From NCBI GenBank assembly GCA_004010835.2, contig CP030868.2:682001-746000 (forward strand): 64,000 nucleotides of DNA. The letters are read 5' to 3'. Positions within the stretch are counted from its first letter, which is position 1. Each line of letters begins with the position of its first letter. Position numbers and translations under genes: made by a program. Positions 54,829 through 64,000 of the stretch are shown piece by piece. The notes under the pieces are model-generated. The model saw only the letters and a program-made list of their open reading frames with translations. It was not told the origin of the DNA and did not search any database. Source of the DNA: Oenococcus sp. UCMA 16435 (GTDB lineage: Bacteria > Bacillota > Bacilli > Lactobacillales > Lactobacillaceae).

Positions 54829-55628
54829 CAATTCTTCGGCCATAATCGGTGTGCATTTTCCGTTGTGATTTTTGCCAATTGATTGCGATCGATTTCAAGA
54901 ACTTTTGCCAGACCATCAACGACGAATTTAGTCCAGGCCGGTTCGTTGGTTTTTCCACGATTAGGCACCGGAGCTAAATAAGGGGCATCTGTCTCAACGA
55001 GAATTCGATCAAGAGGAACAACTTTTGCAGCCTCATGAATCTCTTTTGCATTTTTAAAAGTTACCATCCCGGAAAAACTGATATACCCGCCAAGTTCAAC
55101 TAATTTTTCAGCTTGATCAGGGCCACCGGCAAAGGAATGCATTTCGAATTTGCTAATTTGACGCTCTTTTAAAATTCGATAAACGTCCTCAAAAGAATCC
55201 CGCATATGGATCGTTGTCGGAAAATTAAATTCGGTCGCTAAATCAAGGTGTTTTTCAAAAGAATTAATTTGCGTGTCGCGATCAAAACCTTTCCAGTACC
55301 AGTCAAGACCCGTTTCACCAACGCCAATCACAGACGGATCGGATAATTGTCCGCGCAAAACGTCTTCAGCCGATTGATCAAATTTACCGGTATCTTCCGG
55401 TTGAAAGCCAACAATCGCACGAACTCCTTTGTCAGAAAAATCATGAGCAATTTGAATCGCTCGTTGATTCCCCTTTGAATCATAACCGACTACATTCATT
55501 TCCATGACGCGAAACTCGCGTGCACGTCCAACATAAGCAGCAACGTCATGATATAAAGCATCATCATTTAAATGGGTATGGGTATCGTAGACATCCCCGG
55601 GGATTTTAGTTGGATCGTAAATTGCCAT
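54828..55628 (-). CDS. tatD: TatD family DNase
   Basis: Metal-dependent nuclease/hydrolase, 266 residues: YDTHTHLND metal site, VGETGLDWYW, FNFPTTIHMRDSFED, FEMHSFAGG and VETDAPYLAPVPNRGK. Start at ATG 55628: TATACT is 6 nt upstream and there is no ribosome site, so it may be leaderless; a GTG at 55652 is possible. First gene of the tatD-rnmV-rsmA operon. Confidence 0.92.
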   Translation of the reverse strand: MAIYDPTKIPGDVYDTHTHLNDDALYHDVAAYVGRAREFRVMEMNVVGYDSKGNQRAIQIAHDFSDKGVRAIVGFQPEDTGKFDQSAEDVLRGQLSDPSVIGVGETGLDWYWKGFDRDTQINSFEKHLDLATEFNFPTTIHMRDSFEDVYRILKERQISKFEMHSFAGGPDQAEKLVELGGYISFSGMVTFKNAKEIHEAAKVVPLDRILVETDAPYLAPVPNRGKTNEPAWTKFVVDGLAKVLEIDRNQLAKITTENAHRLWPKN

Positions 55629-55656
55629 GTTTCTAGTATAAAAGAAAAACACTTAT

Positions 55657-56598
55657 TCAGTGTTCCTTTTCTAGAGCCTGTTCAGTTTTCGCTTTAATAA
55701 AATCAGCCGATTGTTTCAGTTTTGTCTGCTCATCTTCAGTAAGATCCAACTGCAGCTGCTTAATGATTCCCTTACGGCCAAGAATAGCTGGATAGCCAAG
55801 ATAGGTATTAAGCGGTTTGTAATAATTGGAAACCGGTAATTCCTCATGGGCGTCATTTAAAATAGCTTTTAGCAAACGGACCGCTGCCGCAGAAATACCA
55901 TAATTAGTATAATGTTTGCCAAAGAAAACTATATGACCGCCCATTTTCGAATCATGATCGATTTTTTCTAAATCAATATTCGGATAGCTACCCTCTTTTA
56001 AAAGTTTTTCAATCGGTTTTCCCAAAACACGAACCGTCGACCAGGCAACAAATTGTGAATTTCCGTGTTCACCCAAGCTATAACCAGCCACACTGCGAGG
56101 ATCGATTTTCAAAGCAGCAGCTGTTGCTCTTTTCATCCGCGCCGAATCAAGCAGGGTTCCCGTGCCAATGACTTGATTTTTCGGTAGTTCTGTTATTTTT
56201 TGAAATAGCGAAGTAATAACATCACAGGGATTTGAAACAACAATCAAAACACCATTAAAACCGCTCGCTTTTAAACGCGGAGCAGCTTCTTCGACATACT
56301 TTTTTGTGTACGAGAACTCGGCAAAACGATCGGTCGGCGTTTCCCAAGCTTTAGCAATATTGCCAAAAGTGCTGATAACAATATCAGCATCGGACAGAGC
56401 CGAATAATCATTGGCAATAAGTACCGTGTGATAATTCAAATTAGCTTGGGCATCTTGAAAGTCCAGTAAATCGGCCGATAATTTGTCCTGATCCGGATCG
56501 ATCAGCACCAGCGTATCGGCAATTCCTTCGATAATAATTTGATGAGCAATTGTTGAACCTACATGCCCACTGCCTAAAATTCCAATCTTTCTAGTCAT
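55657..56598 (-). CDS. L-lactate / L-2-hydroxyisocaproate dehydrogenase family protein
   Basis: 313 residues: KIGILGSGHVGSTIAHQI Rossmann start, IVVSNPCDVITSLFQK, GTGTLLDSARMKRA with the substrate arginine, and GEHGNSQFVAWS with the catalytic histidine. The active-site loop (IAKAWETPTDRFAEF) is unlike the QKPGETR loop of true L-LDH and closer to L-2-hydroxyisocaproate dehydrogenases, which act on branched 2-keto acids from amino-acid breakdown. It is 3 bp after the aldo/keto reductase gene, so they are co-transcribed. Confidence 0.85.
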   Translation of the reverse strand: MTRKIGILGSGHVGSTIAHQIIIEGIADTLVLIDPDQDKLSADLLDFQDAQANLNYHTVLIANDYSALSDADIVISTFGNIAKAWETPTDRFAEFSYTKKYVEEAAPRLKASGFNGVLIVVSNPCDVITSLFQKITELPKNQVIGTGTLLDSARMKRATAAALKIDPRSVAGYSLGEHGNSQFVAWSTVRVLGKPIEKLLKEGSYPNIDLEKIDHDSKMGGHIVFFGKHYTNYGISAAAVRLLKAILNDAHEELPVSNYYKPLNTYLGYPAILGRKGIIKQLQLDLTEDEQTKLKQSADFIKAKTEQALEKEH

Positions 56599-56601
56599 GT
56601 T

Positions 56602-57453
56602 TCAGCCCTGAGTAGAATTATGGAAATGAGCCGGTGCCGCATCAGGCATCGCATTCAAAGTTTTCATATCATCATCGTTAATTGTGAAATCAAGCTGAGT
56701 ATTTTCTTTAATATGGTTTTCACTGATAGCCTTCGGAAGAGTTACTGTTCCATTTTGGAGCGTAAAACGCAAAGCCAGCTGAGCAACGCTGACATTGTAC
56801 TTGCCGGCAATTTCGCGAACCGCTTTAGAATTGAGGATATCACCAGTCGCCAATGGTGAATAAGCCTCGATACGAATGTCGTGTTGTGCAGCAAAATCGG
56901 AAATCTTCGGTTCGGTGAAACCGATATAGTATTGAATTTGGTTAACAACCGGTTTGATTTCAGCAATCTTCAAAATATTTTCCATATCATGAACATCGAA
57001 ATTTGAAATTCCAATCGACTTAACGCGTCCAGATTTTTGTAATTCTTCGAGTGTTTTCCAGGTTTCCGCATTTTCTTCATCAAAATGTCTGCTGCCAGCC
57101 TCTCCCCATGGCCATGGAGCATGAATCAGATATAGATCAAGATAATCAAGTCCGAGACCGGAAAGAGAACTTTCGAAATCTGCCAAAATAACATCACGAG
57201 TTTTGTCTTCGGCGGGCAGTTTGGTCGTTACCCAAAGATCTTCTCTTTTGACATCCGAATCGGCAATTGCTCTGCCGACAGACCTTTCGTTGCCGTAAAT
57301 TTTAGCGGTATCGATATGACGATATCCTAATTTCAAAGCTGAAGAAACCGCTTGATAAGCGATATCTCCGTCAGGTGTCTGCCAAGTTCCAAAAGCAACT
57401 TTAGGGATCTTTGTTCCATTATTAAGAGTATATGTATCTGTTAGAATTGACAT
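56602..57453 (-). CDS. aldo/keto reductase
   Basis: 283 residues of the 2,5-diketo-D-gluconate reductase-like group: HIDTAKIYGNERSVG (Asp, Tyr of the tetrad), WVTTKLPAED (Lys), LDLYLIHAPWPW (His), then GISNFDVHDMENIL and NQIQYYIGF. NADPH-dependent reduction of aldehydes or ketones. GAGGAAC lies shortly before the ATG. First gene of a two-gene operon with the 2-hydroxyacid dehydrogenase. Confidence 0.93.
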   Translation of the reverse strand: MSILTDTYTLNNGTKIPKVAFGTWQTPDGDIAYQAVSSALKLGYRHIDTAKIYGNERSVGRAIADSDVKREDLWVTTKLPAEDKTRDVILADFESSLSGLGLDYLDLYLIHAPWPWGEAGSRHFDEENAETWKTLEELQKSGRVKSIGISNFDVHDMENILKIAEIKPVVNQIQYYIGFTEPKISDFAAQHDIRIEAYSPLATGDILNSKAVREIAGKYNVSVAQLALRFTLQNGTVTLPKAISENHIKENTQLDFTINDDDMKTLNAMPDAAPAHFHNSTQG

Positions 57454-57505
57454 AAGTTCCTCCTATAAATACGATTATCCCACTTGGCTGTGAGAAAATT
57501 AAAGC

Positions 57506-57931
57506 ATGGCAGATAAAGACTTATCACATTTAAGTAAAGAACAATACGAAGTTACTCAAAATGGGGCTACCGAACGTGCTTTCACCGGCAAATACGATGA
57601 TTTTTACAAAGAAGGTATTTACGTCGATATCGTTGATGGAACACCACTTTTCTCCAGCAAAGATAAATACGATGCCGGATGTGGATGGCCGAGTTTTACA
57701 AAACCAATCGAAAATCCGAATATCGTGAAAAAAGTCGATCAATCTCTAGGGATGACGAGAACCGAAGTACGCAGTAAGGATTCCGGCAGCCATTTGGGCC
57801 ACGTTTTCGATGATGGTCCCGATGATAAAGGCGGACTTAGATATTGTATAAATTCAGCCGCTTTAAAATTCATTCCGGTCAAAGAGCTCAAAACTGTTGG
57901 TTACGGCGACTATCTAAGTTTGTTTGAATAA
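57506..57931 (+). CDS. msrB: peptide methionine-R-sulfoxide reductase B
   Basis: 141 residues: [36 protein letters not shown] and the catalytic cysteine in [16 protein letters not shown]. The two CxxC zinc motifs of many MsrBs are missing, as in the zinc-free branch. Complements msrA at 42 kb. Convergent with the lipoate ligase gene. Confidence 0.94.
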   Translation: MADKDLSHLSKEQYEVTQNGATERAFTGKYDDFYKEGIYVDIVDGTPLFSSKDKYDAGCGWPSFTKPIENPNIVKKVDQSLGMTRTEVRSKDSGSHLGHVFDDGPDDKGGLRYCINSAALKFIPVKELKTVGYGDYLSLFE

Positions 57932-57944
57932 TTTATTCGCAGTT

Positions 57945-58924
57945 CTAAAAGAGGCTCTCAAGATCTTCAAGCGATATTTTGTCTCCAAAATAATTTCTGA
58001 GAGGAATCTTTTGCAGAACCTGCTTGACGGCGTCCTTTGTAAAAAGAACCCCTTGTAGAAGCTTTTCTATGTCAGCAATATCACTGATTCCTAAAAAATC
58101 TCCTTGGATTTTGATTGCAGTAATTTTGCCTTGAGAAACATTAGCATGTATTTCGACAGTACCACCGGTAAAACGCTGACGATTGTTAAATTCGAATTTT
58201 GGCGTTTTTCCCCAATTCCAATTCCAAGTAGAAAATTTATTATTACGCAATTCTTGAACGCGCTTTAAATCATGTTGTTCTAATTTTAATTCGCTATCTC
58301 CATCGGCGAGTTCTTTTGTTAACTTATTTTTTAAATCCAAAATTGTAAATTCTTCTGGAAGCAAGTCCTTTATCAAACCAACACGACTTTTTACGGATTT
58401 GGCTGCTTTTGAAATAAATTTATCTTTCGCCGGTGTCAAAACCCGGCTCATAACCTCCGTATTAATATCGAACAAAAGAGTTCCATGATGCAATAGACGC
58501 CCCCATTGGCATAACGTTGTGCATTCCCGGAAACTTTTCTTCCATTGATAACTAAATCGTTTCGACCATCGGCAATAACCGGAACGCCGACCTTGTTTAA
58601 GGCATTAATCATTGGTTGAACAAATCTTTTAAAATTAACTTTAGCCGGATCGCTAACCGGCAGAACAAAAGAAAAACTAATATTGCCTAAATCGTCATAA
58701 ACGGCGCCGCCACCGGTTTCCCGACGAGCGACTTGAATTCCGTTTTCTTTTGCGTATGTCTGATTAACTTCAGCAAAAGTATTTTGATTTTTACCGACAA
58801 TTACGGCATTGCCATATTGGGAAAAGAAAAAGACCGGTTCGGTCAAAGGAAATTCTTCAAGCAAATAATGTTCCATCGCAACATTAAAAAAAGCATCGGT
58901 ATTTTCATAGCTTATATATTTCAT
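57945..58924 (-). pseudogene. lplA: lipoate-protein ligase A, split by a frameshift at a G5 run
   Basis: Two frames make one family-length (about 326 aa) LplA. The first, from 58924, has QYGNAVIVGKNQNTFAEVN, VARRETGGGAVYDDLGN (lipoyl-AMP loop), and GRKVSGNAQRYANGG, then goes out of frame. The second resumes as LLHHGTLLFDINTEVMSRVL and contains the C-terminal accessory domain. The joint is GGGGG at 58504-58500; one more G or two fewer restores the frame to NG(G)RLLHHGTLL. The enzyme attaches scavenged lipoate to E2 subunits. Either a null allele, a phase-variable tract or an assembly error. Confidence 0.85.
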
Positions 58925-58953
58925 GTTTTCTCCCGGAAAACAAATTTAAAAAA

Positions 58954-59178
58954 TCATGCACAATCATAACTAGGCTTTTCACCCTTGTATACATTGATAA
59001 TTTTGCCATCCGATTGGACGGTAACTTCGTCATATTCGCCAAAAAGTTCCTCGTAATTCTCATTAGTCGGAAGATCCTGCAACTCCATTTGGTTAGCAGT
59101 ATCACCGGAAACAATCAATTTTTCATCAGAAGATCCATCTAATAAATCTTTTTTATCAAAAATTCCATATTCTTTCAT
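58954..59178 (-). CDS. small acidic protein of unknown function, 74 aa
   Basis: The start is convincing: AAAGGAGG lies 11 nt before ATG 59178. The product is acidic and polar, with a strand-like end (EVTVQSDGKIINVYKGEKP). No family recognised. It sits between an esterase gene and lplA on the same strand and was probably co-transcribed with them. Confidence 0.65.
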   Translation of the reverse strand: MKEYGIFDKKDLLDGSSDEKLIVSGDTANQMELQDLPTNENYEELFGEYDEVTVQSDGKIINVYKGEKPSYDCA

Positions 59179-59204
59179 AATTTGAAATACCTCCTTTTTA
59201 AGCT

Positions 59205-60008
59205 TTATGACAAGCGTTCTTCTTTAATATAATCAATCGGAAGCCATTTTAACACCTTTTCGATCTCTTTGTTCCAGTAATACCACTCATGACGACCGTG
59301 CGATGTTTGATAATCAACATCGTAACCAAGTTTTCTAAAGGCTGGAATGGCAAATTGATTAGCTGGATAGAGCGAATCTTCTAATCCAATCCAAGCAAAC
59401 AATTTTGGCAATTCTGTTTGACCTTCGGATTGTTTTTTGGCTAAAGCAAATAAATCATTTTTTGAACCAACAACTTTGTCCAAATCGCCAAAAACACCCT
59501 GCCAATATTTCTTTGGCGCCATTTTAAGAATTTGAGGAAAATTAAAATCATGCATCAAAGCGCCAGATAACGAAGCAGCATAAGAAAAATAGTCAGTTGC
59601 CATCGCTAATTTAAAAGCGCCATATCCACCCATTGACAGACCGGCAACGAAATGTTTTTCACGCTTTTTTGAAATTTTCGGAAACATGAAAGCCACTTTT
59701 TGAAACAATTCGCTTGTTAAAGCATCGAAATACTTCAAGCCGTAATTTGTATTTGTATACCAACCAAGACCAGTATCCGGCATAACAATCGCTAAGTTGG
59801 TTTTCATAAGCAAACGTTCGATATTAGTCTCGCGCTGCCAGGAAAACAAATCATCACCCATGCCGTGGAGCAGATACAGGACAGGAATATCTGTTAATTT
59901 TTTGCTATTTTCATCAGAATTATACGCATCTAATTCAGGAAGAATAACATTCATCATCGTCGCCTTGCCCAAGATGCGTGAATAATAATTGATCTGTAAA
60001 AAAGCCAT
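59205..60008 (-). CDS. esterase, tributyrin esterase / S-formylglutathione hydrolase-like
   Basis: 267 residues with alpha/beta-hydrolase fold: NYYSRILGKATMMNVILPE at the start, VLYLLHGMGDDLFSWQR oxyanion region, GLSMGGYGAFKLAM nucleophile elbow, EDSLYP aspartate, and HGRHEWYYWNKEI histidine. This group includes EstA of lactic acid bacteria, which hydrolyses short-chain esters. Co-directional with the 74-aa gene, 26 bp downstream. Confidence 0.88.
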   Translation of the reverse strand: MAFLQINYYSRILGKATMMNVILPELDAYNSDENSKKLTDIPVLYLLHGMGDDLFSWQRETNIERLLMKTNLAIVMPDTGLGWYTNTNYGLKYFDALTSELFQKVAFMFPKISKKREKHFVAGLSMGGYGAFKLAMATDYFSYAASLSGALMHDFNFPQILKMAPKKYWQGVFGDLDKVVGSKNDLFALAKKQSEGQTELPKLFAWIGLEDSLYPANQFAIPAFRKLGYDVDYQTSHGRHEWYYWNKEIEKVLKWLPIDYIKEERLS

Positions 60009-60077
60009 TGATTTTCCTCTTTTTCTATCTACAAATTTTTCTTTAATGAAAATATCATATAAATTATAAGCAAGTTG

Positions 60078-60932
60078 TTAAGCAAGCAGATTTAAAATTG
60101 TATCCAAAACACCATCGTGATTATGGTCGGAAACAGCATATTGATCAGAACTAAAATAAGCTTTTAATTCGTCCTGTGAATTAGGCATAATATAAGGACG
60201 GCCAACATACTGCAGCATTTCCAAATCATTTAATCCATCACCAAAAGCGGCCATTTCCGCTGGTTCAATTTGTAATTCTTTGGCCAAAATACGTAGTCCA
60301 AAAGCCTTATCGGCATTTTTATTTACAACATCGATTGCCCCAAAACCCGAAGTTGGTGTCCGTAAGTCAGAGAGAAGCGGATCACTATTCAGTAAATCGA
60401 GAAAATTCCGACCACTATTATTGGTCCAAGCAAGCGAAATCTTGTCGATTGGAACGTTAATTTCTGCAAAAGTTTTAATAGGAATCCAATTGGGGTAAAA
60501 GTCGTTAATTGTTCCAGCAAAAAAAATTCGCGTATCTTCAACTCTAACCGATTCCTGCCAAATCGGCGCAAAGGAAGCATCTTTCCCGGCAAAAACCGCT
60601 AAAGTCGGCCGAGGATTCAAATTTGGCAAAAGATCATAAATTCGTTTTACTTTAACCGGATCGATAATTGACTGATGCAACAGATTTTGACCTTTTTGAA
60701 CAAAGGCGCCATTTTCGGCCACCATAGAAATTACCTGGCCATTGGAATCAAAAGGAAGAAACATTTTATTAATTCGGATTGTCTGGTTACCGGTGGCAAT
60801 CACAAATTTCTTGTGTTGGCGACGCAAAATATCAATAACTTTGGCAAATTTTTGACGATTAAAAGAATTTTCCCTATCAAGTAGCGTTCCGTCCATATCA
60901 GCTGCAAAAAGACGCAGGTGTTTATTTGTCAT
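60078..60932 (-). CDS. HAD superfamily Cof-type phosphatase
   Basis: 284 residues: motif [17 protein letters not shown], motif [11 protein letters not shown], Lys region, and motif [15 protein letters not shown]. The large C2 cap between is typical of Cof/YidA-type sugar-phosphate phosphatases. Overlaps cysS by 4 bp (translation coupled). Confidence 0.92.
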   Translation of the reverse strand: MTNKHLRLFAADMDGTLLDRENSFNRQKFAKVIDILRRQHKKFVIATGNQTIRINKMFLPFDSNGQVISMVAENGAFVQKGQNLLHQSIIDPVKVKRIYDLLPNLNPRPTLAVFAGKDASFAPIWQESVRVEDTRIFFAGTINDFYPNWIPIKTFAEINVPIDKISLAWTNNSGRNFLDLLNSDPLLSDLRTPTSGFGAIDVVNKNADKAFGLRILAKELQIEPAEMAAFGDGLNDLEMLQYVGRPYIMPNSQDELKAYFSSDQYAVSDHNHDGVLDTILNLLA

Positions 60933-62332
60933 AATTTTCTCACCTGCTGACCATTCGCTGAATCAATTACCTTATAACCAAGCGAAAAAATTTCGTCGCG
61001 CAAGTGATCGGACTGCTGCCAATTTTTGTTAATTCGGGCAGTTTCCCGCTTTTTTAATAGAAGGCCAACTTCCTTTGGCAATGATTCCTTTTGTGTTTCC
61101 AAACCGGTAATTCCGAAAACACCGGTCAATTCAGACATTTGTCTGAGAATTTCTTTAGCAGTTTTCTCCTTGGCCTCCCCGGAATCAACGTAGGAATTGG
61201 CCAAGCGAACCAATTCAAAAATAGCAGCTAAAGCATTGGCAACATTAAAATCGTCATCCATTGCCTCAACAAAGGCTGCAGTCTGCCTCAAGACAAGCTG
61301 ATCGATTTGTGGATCATCTCCACTTCTTAAATCGTTATTTTTCAGGCGCCGATAAGCAGTTCTGATCCGGTCCAACTCGACTTGAGCCCGCTCCAATTCG
61401 GAAGCCGAATAATTAATTGGTCGCCGATAATGAGTTGCGGTCATTAAATAGCGAATTGCCATCGGATCACTGTAAGAATTTAGCAGTTCATGAACCGTGG
61501 TGAAGTTCCCCAGCGATTTACTCATTTTTTCGTTATTAACATTCACGAAACCGTTATGAAGCCAATAACGTACGAATTGTTTGCCGGTGTGTGCTTCGGA
61601 CTGTGCCATTTCATCAGTGTGATGTGGAAAAGCCAGATCGATACCGCCTCCATGAATATCAATTGTGTCTCCTAAATACTTAGTCGACATAACCGAGCAT
61701 TCGATATGCCAGCCTGGCCGTCCCTTGCCCCAAGGGGAATTCCATTTAATAACTTTACGCGGTTCACTCTTCCAGAGAGCAAAATCCAGAGGATCTTCTT
61801 TTAAGGCAAGCGCGCCGTCATCCAAACGGCCAGATGCGCCAACTTCCAAATCTTCTAAATTTTCATGAGCCAAAAGACCATAGTTCTTGGCTTTCCTGAC
61901 CCGGAAATAGACATCCCCTTGTGATTCGTAAGCGTAGCCTTTATCAATCAAATCACTAACAAATTCAATAATATCGGGAATCACATCAGTTGCTTTGGTA
62001 CGGGTTGTTGCCGGAAGAATATTCAAGGGTTTGGTATCTTCGTAAAAAGCTTTGATATATTTTGATGCAATCGTGCTTTCGCTGACTCCCTCTTCTTGAG
62101 CTCGATTAATTATCTTGTCGTCGACATCGGTAAAATTGGAAACAAAATCAACGTCGTATCCTCGATAAAGCAGATATCGGCGAATCGTATCAAAAGCAAT
62201 CGAACTACGGGCGTTTCCAACATGAATGTAATTATAGACAGTCGGTCCACAGACATACATGGTAATTTTCCCCGGTACAATCGGTTTGAACTCTTCTTTT
62301 TTTAAAGTAGCGGTATTGAAAACTTTCAGCAT
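60929..62332 (-). CDS. cysS: cysteinyl-tRNA synthetase
   Basis: 467 residues, normal length. Class I signature [18 protein letters not shown], zinc ligands in [19 protein letters not shown] and [13 protein letters not shown], and the KMSKSLGNF loop. Essential for charging tRNA-Cys. Followed by the HAD gene with 4-bp overlap. Confidence 0.96.
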   Translation of the reverse strand: MLKVFNTATLKKEEFKPIVPGKITMYVCGPTVYNYIHVGNARSSIAFDTIRRYLLYRGYDVDFVSNFTDVDDKIINRAQEEGVSESTIASKYIKAFYEDTKPLNILPATTRTKATDVIPDIIEFVSDLIDKGYAYESQGDVYFRVRKAKNYGLLAHENLEDLEVGASGRLDDGALALKEDPLDFALWKSEPRKVIKWNSPWGKGRPGWHIECSVMSTKYLGDTIDIHGGGIDLAFPHHTDEMAQSEAHTGKQFVRYWLHNGFVNVNNEKMSKSLGNFTTVHELLNSYSDPMAIRYLMTATHYRRPINYSASELERAQVELDRIRTAYRRLKNNDLRSGDDPQIDQLVLRQTAAFVEAMDDDFNVANALAAIFELVRLANSYVDSGEAKEKTAKEILRQMSELTGVFGITGLETQKESLPKEVGLLLKKRETARINKNWQQSDHLRDEIFSLGYKVIDSANGQQVRKL

Positions 62333-62344
62333 GCCTTCATTTTA

Positions 62345-63163
62345 CTATTTCATCATTTTCTTCATAACCATATCGGTAAAACTATATGGAAGATGACGAA
62401 AAGCCCAAATTACCGCCCGATTAGAAAAGCCATCAATATACCGACGTTTTGGATGTTTGTCGGTTGCCGCTTTATAAAATAAATTTGCTAAATCCTGACT
62501 GCTTCGTTTCGATGACATTTTTGAAAACAGTCTATCAAAGGCATCGATTGAAGAATAATAAACGGAATTTTTTGGAGTATTTTTTTGAGCATTTTTTAAA
62601 GCTGTTTTCAGCCATTCCGATCGAGTCCCGCCCGGTTCGATCAAAATTGCCCGAATACCAAAAGACTCCGTTTCCAAACGCAAGCTATCGGTCAAAGTTT
62701 CCAAAGCATGCTTTGTCGCATCATACCAACCTCCCAGAGAAGTATAAAGAAAACCAGCAACCGAAGAAACATTGATAATTCGGCCATTATGCTGTTTTCG
62801 CATAATCGGGAGAAGTAATTTGGTTAAATGAATCGCAGCAAAAACATTGACCTCAAATTGAGCGCGCGCCTGTTTGATCGATGTATCCTCAAGACTGCCA
62901 TATTCGCCATAACCGGCATTGTTGATTAAAACATTGATTTCATCAGTTTTTTGCAAAACCTGACGGAAGAAATTTTCAATTGACTCGTCTTTTGAAAGAT
63001 CAAGAAAAAATATCTCGACACCAAGATTTGTTAATTCCTTCATTCGGTCGACCCGACGAGCTCCGGCAAAAACCCGCCAACCGCGCTTAGAAAATAATTT
63101 TGCCGCAGCGAAACCCATGCCTGAAGAAGCACCTGTGATAATCACAGTTTTTTGTTTTTCCAT
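62345..63163 (-). CDS. short-chain dehydrogenase/reductase
   Basis: About 272 residues: TVIITGASSGMGFAAAKLF (T-G-x3-G-x-G), NVLINNAGYGEYG, IINVSSVAGFL (Ser), and GGWYDATKHALET (Y-x3-K). Classical SDR; substrate unknown. I place the start at 63163 where TAAGGAG precedes ATG by 6-7 nt; a frame extension to 63190 is unsupported. Confidence 0.92.
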   Translation of the reverse strand: MEKQKTVIITGASSGMGFAAAKLFSKRGWRVFAGARRVDRMKELTNLGVEIFFLDLSKDESIENFFRQVLQKTDEINVLINNAGYGEYGSLEDTSIKQARAQFEVNVFAAIHLTKLLLPIMRKQHNGRIINVSSVAGFLYTSLGGWYDATKHALETLTDSLRLETESFGIRAILIEPGGTRSEWLKTALKNAQKNTPKNSVYYSSIDAFDRLFSKMSSKRSSQDLANLFYKAATDKHPKRRYIDGFSNRAVIWAFRHLPYSFTDMVMKKMMK

Positions 63164-63202
63164 AATGCGCTCCTTAATAAAAAAAGACAAAGTAATCAGT
63201 TA

Positions 63203-64000
63203 TTATCCAAGTACCGAGGACAACATTTTTTCCGATTCAACATAGCAGTTGCGTCCCTTCGGTTCAAGAAAATTGATCTTAGCAGCAAGATAAACTGTCA
63301 CGAATTTTTTTTGATCGACTTGAACAACCCCAACAAGAGATTCGGTATCGGGAGAAGTTCCGGTTTTTAAACCGAGCCATTGATGATTAGCAATTGCCAG
63401 AAATTTAAAACGATTTAAATAAGGATATTCCTGCCGGTCGCTTTTAAAATTAAACTTCCATTTTTGGGCAATCGTCAAAACTTCCGGAAAACGATCAACA
63501 AGCTGCTCGGTAATTGTCAAAACTTCTTTGGCTGAAAAAAGCGGTTCATAGGAATCAGTCATCTCAGGATCTTTATAAGTTTCCAAGTCTTGGTTAGAAA
63601 GTCCGGCAGGATTTGGAATGATCGAATTATTAATACCCCAAGAATCCAAAAGAGCAATCGTCTGTTGATGCCAGTTCTCCAAACTTTTGAAAAGTTTTTC
63701 TGCGAAAACAAAAGCAAAAGTATTTTCCGACAAAATCAAAAGCGCATCTAATGCATCTTTAACCGTGTAAGTCTCGCCCTCAGTTAATTTAATTTCAGCA
63801 ACGACTTCCCCTTTAGTAAATTCAGCAATCTTTTTGGTTGTCGTTAATTGATCGTCCCAATTAAGTTGGTGTTTTTCAACGGCTGCATAAAGCTGATAAA
63901 TAATAATTAATTTTGTAAGCGAAGCGATCGGTACCCGTCGATCAATATTTTTTCCAGCCAAAACAGAGCCGTCAAGTTCGGCAACTAATGCTGCCGGCGC
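63203..64000 (-). CDS. serine-type D-Ala-D-Ala carboxypeptidase (PBP5/DacA-like), N-terminus outside window
   Basis: The frame is open to the right edge, so the start and signal peptide lie outside. Residues visible at the edge, ALVAELDGSVLAGKNIDRR, lead into the S-x-x-K motif in PIASLTKLIIIY, then LSENTF at the SxN position, and LGLKTGTSPDT for KTG. It trims the terminal D-Ala of peptidoglycan stem peptides. The C-terminal part is short compared with classical PBP5, with no clear membrane anchor after the catalytic domain. Confidence 0.9.
   Translation of the reverse strand, partial: APAALVAELDGSVLAGKNIDRRVPIASLTKLIIIYQLYAAVEKHQLNWDDQLTTTKKIAEFTKGEVVAEIKLTEGETYTVKDALDALLILSENTFAFVFAEKLFKSLENWHQQTIALLDSWGINNSIIPNPAGLSNQDLETYKDPEMTDSYEPLFSAKEVLTITEQLVDRFPEVLTIAQKWKFNFKSDRQEYPYLNRFKFLAIANHQWLGLKTGTSPDTESLVGVVQVDQKKFVTVYLAAKINFLEPKGRNCYVESEKMLSSVLG

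Overview
The window looks like a chromosomal segment of a low-GC lactic acid bacterium of the Leuconostocaceae, most likely Oenococcus. This rests on AT-rich DNA, frequent TTG starts, a veg-rsmA-rnmV-tatD block, a GndA-type 6-phosphogluconate dehydrogenase, a UPF0397 ECF transporter and an L-2-hydroxyisocaproate dehydrogenase-like enzyme. Species is inferred from gene content, not from a search. Several genes are broken by homopolymer slips or single transitions, which fits the known mutS/mutL-deficient, hypermutable Oenococcus lineages, although those loci are not in this window.

Region 1 (1-9.2 kb) is an accessory, defence-island-like stretch. It holds the N-terminal 727 codons of a PHP-plus-ATPase-plus-coiled-coil protein (TrlF-like) running off the left edge, an HNH-like relic, a coiled-coil protein of unknown function, a frameshifted membrane protein, an AbiH-like abortive-infection gene with three in-frame TAA codons in an otherwise open 470-codon frame, a SEFIR/TIR-domain protein, a DUF3892 protein, and AT-rich DNA with few genes.

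Region 2 (9.3-22.3 kb) is a Wzx/Wzy-type exopolysaccharide cluster transcribed leftward. In transcription order it encodes chain-length regulator Wzd, a fused tyrosine kinase-phosphatase (Wze-Wzb), a priming sugar-phosphate transferase, a PssD/PssE pair, GT4 and GT2 transferases, Wzx, Wzy, UDP-glucose dehydrogenase, a short GT2 and a frameshifted acyltransferase. The sugar-specific part is visibly more AT-rich than the regulatory genes. A divergent AraC-family regulator, with a 22-bp-spaced direct repeat between it and wzd, probably controls the operon.

Region 3 (22.3-47 kb) is mostly core metabolism and transport: an amidase, a class-A beta-lactamase-like hydrolase, tandem degV genes, gndA, an RpiR regulator with a Gfo/Idh dehydrogenase, a DUF2075 ATPase, two YczE-family membrane proteins (one damaged at its start), an XRE regulator overlapping a methyltransferase-like gene, a fructosamine kinase, an unassigned structured RNA candidate, a NatAB-like ABC exporter, a DHA2 MFS transporter, msrA, a complete ECF transporter, glmU and purR.

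Region 4 (48-64 kb) holds threonine biosynthesis (aspartate kinase, thrC, hom, thrB), then veg, rsmA, rnmV and tatD, an L-2-hydroxyacid dehydrogenase, an aldo/keto reductase, msrB, a frameshifted lipoate-protein ligase, an esterase, a HAD phosphatase, cysS, a short-chain dehydrogenase and the 3' part of a D,D-carboxypeptidase gene. No tRNA, rRNA, CRISPR array, complete insertion sequence or prophage was seen.
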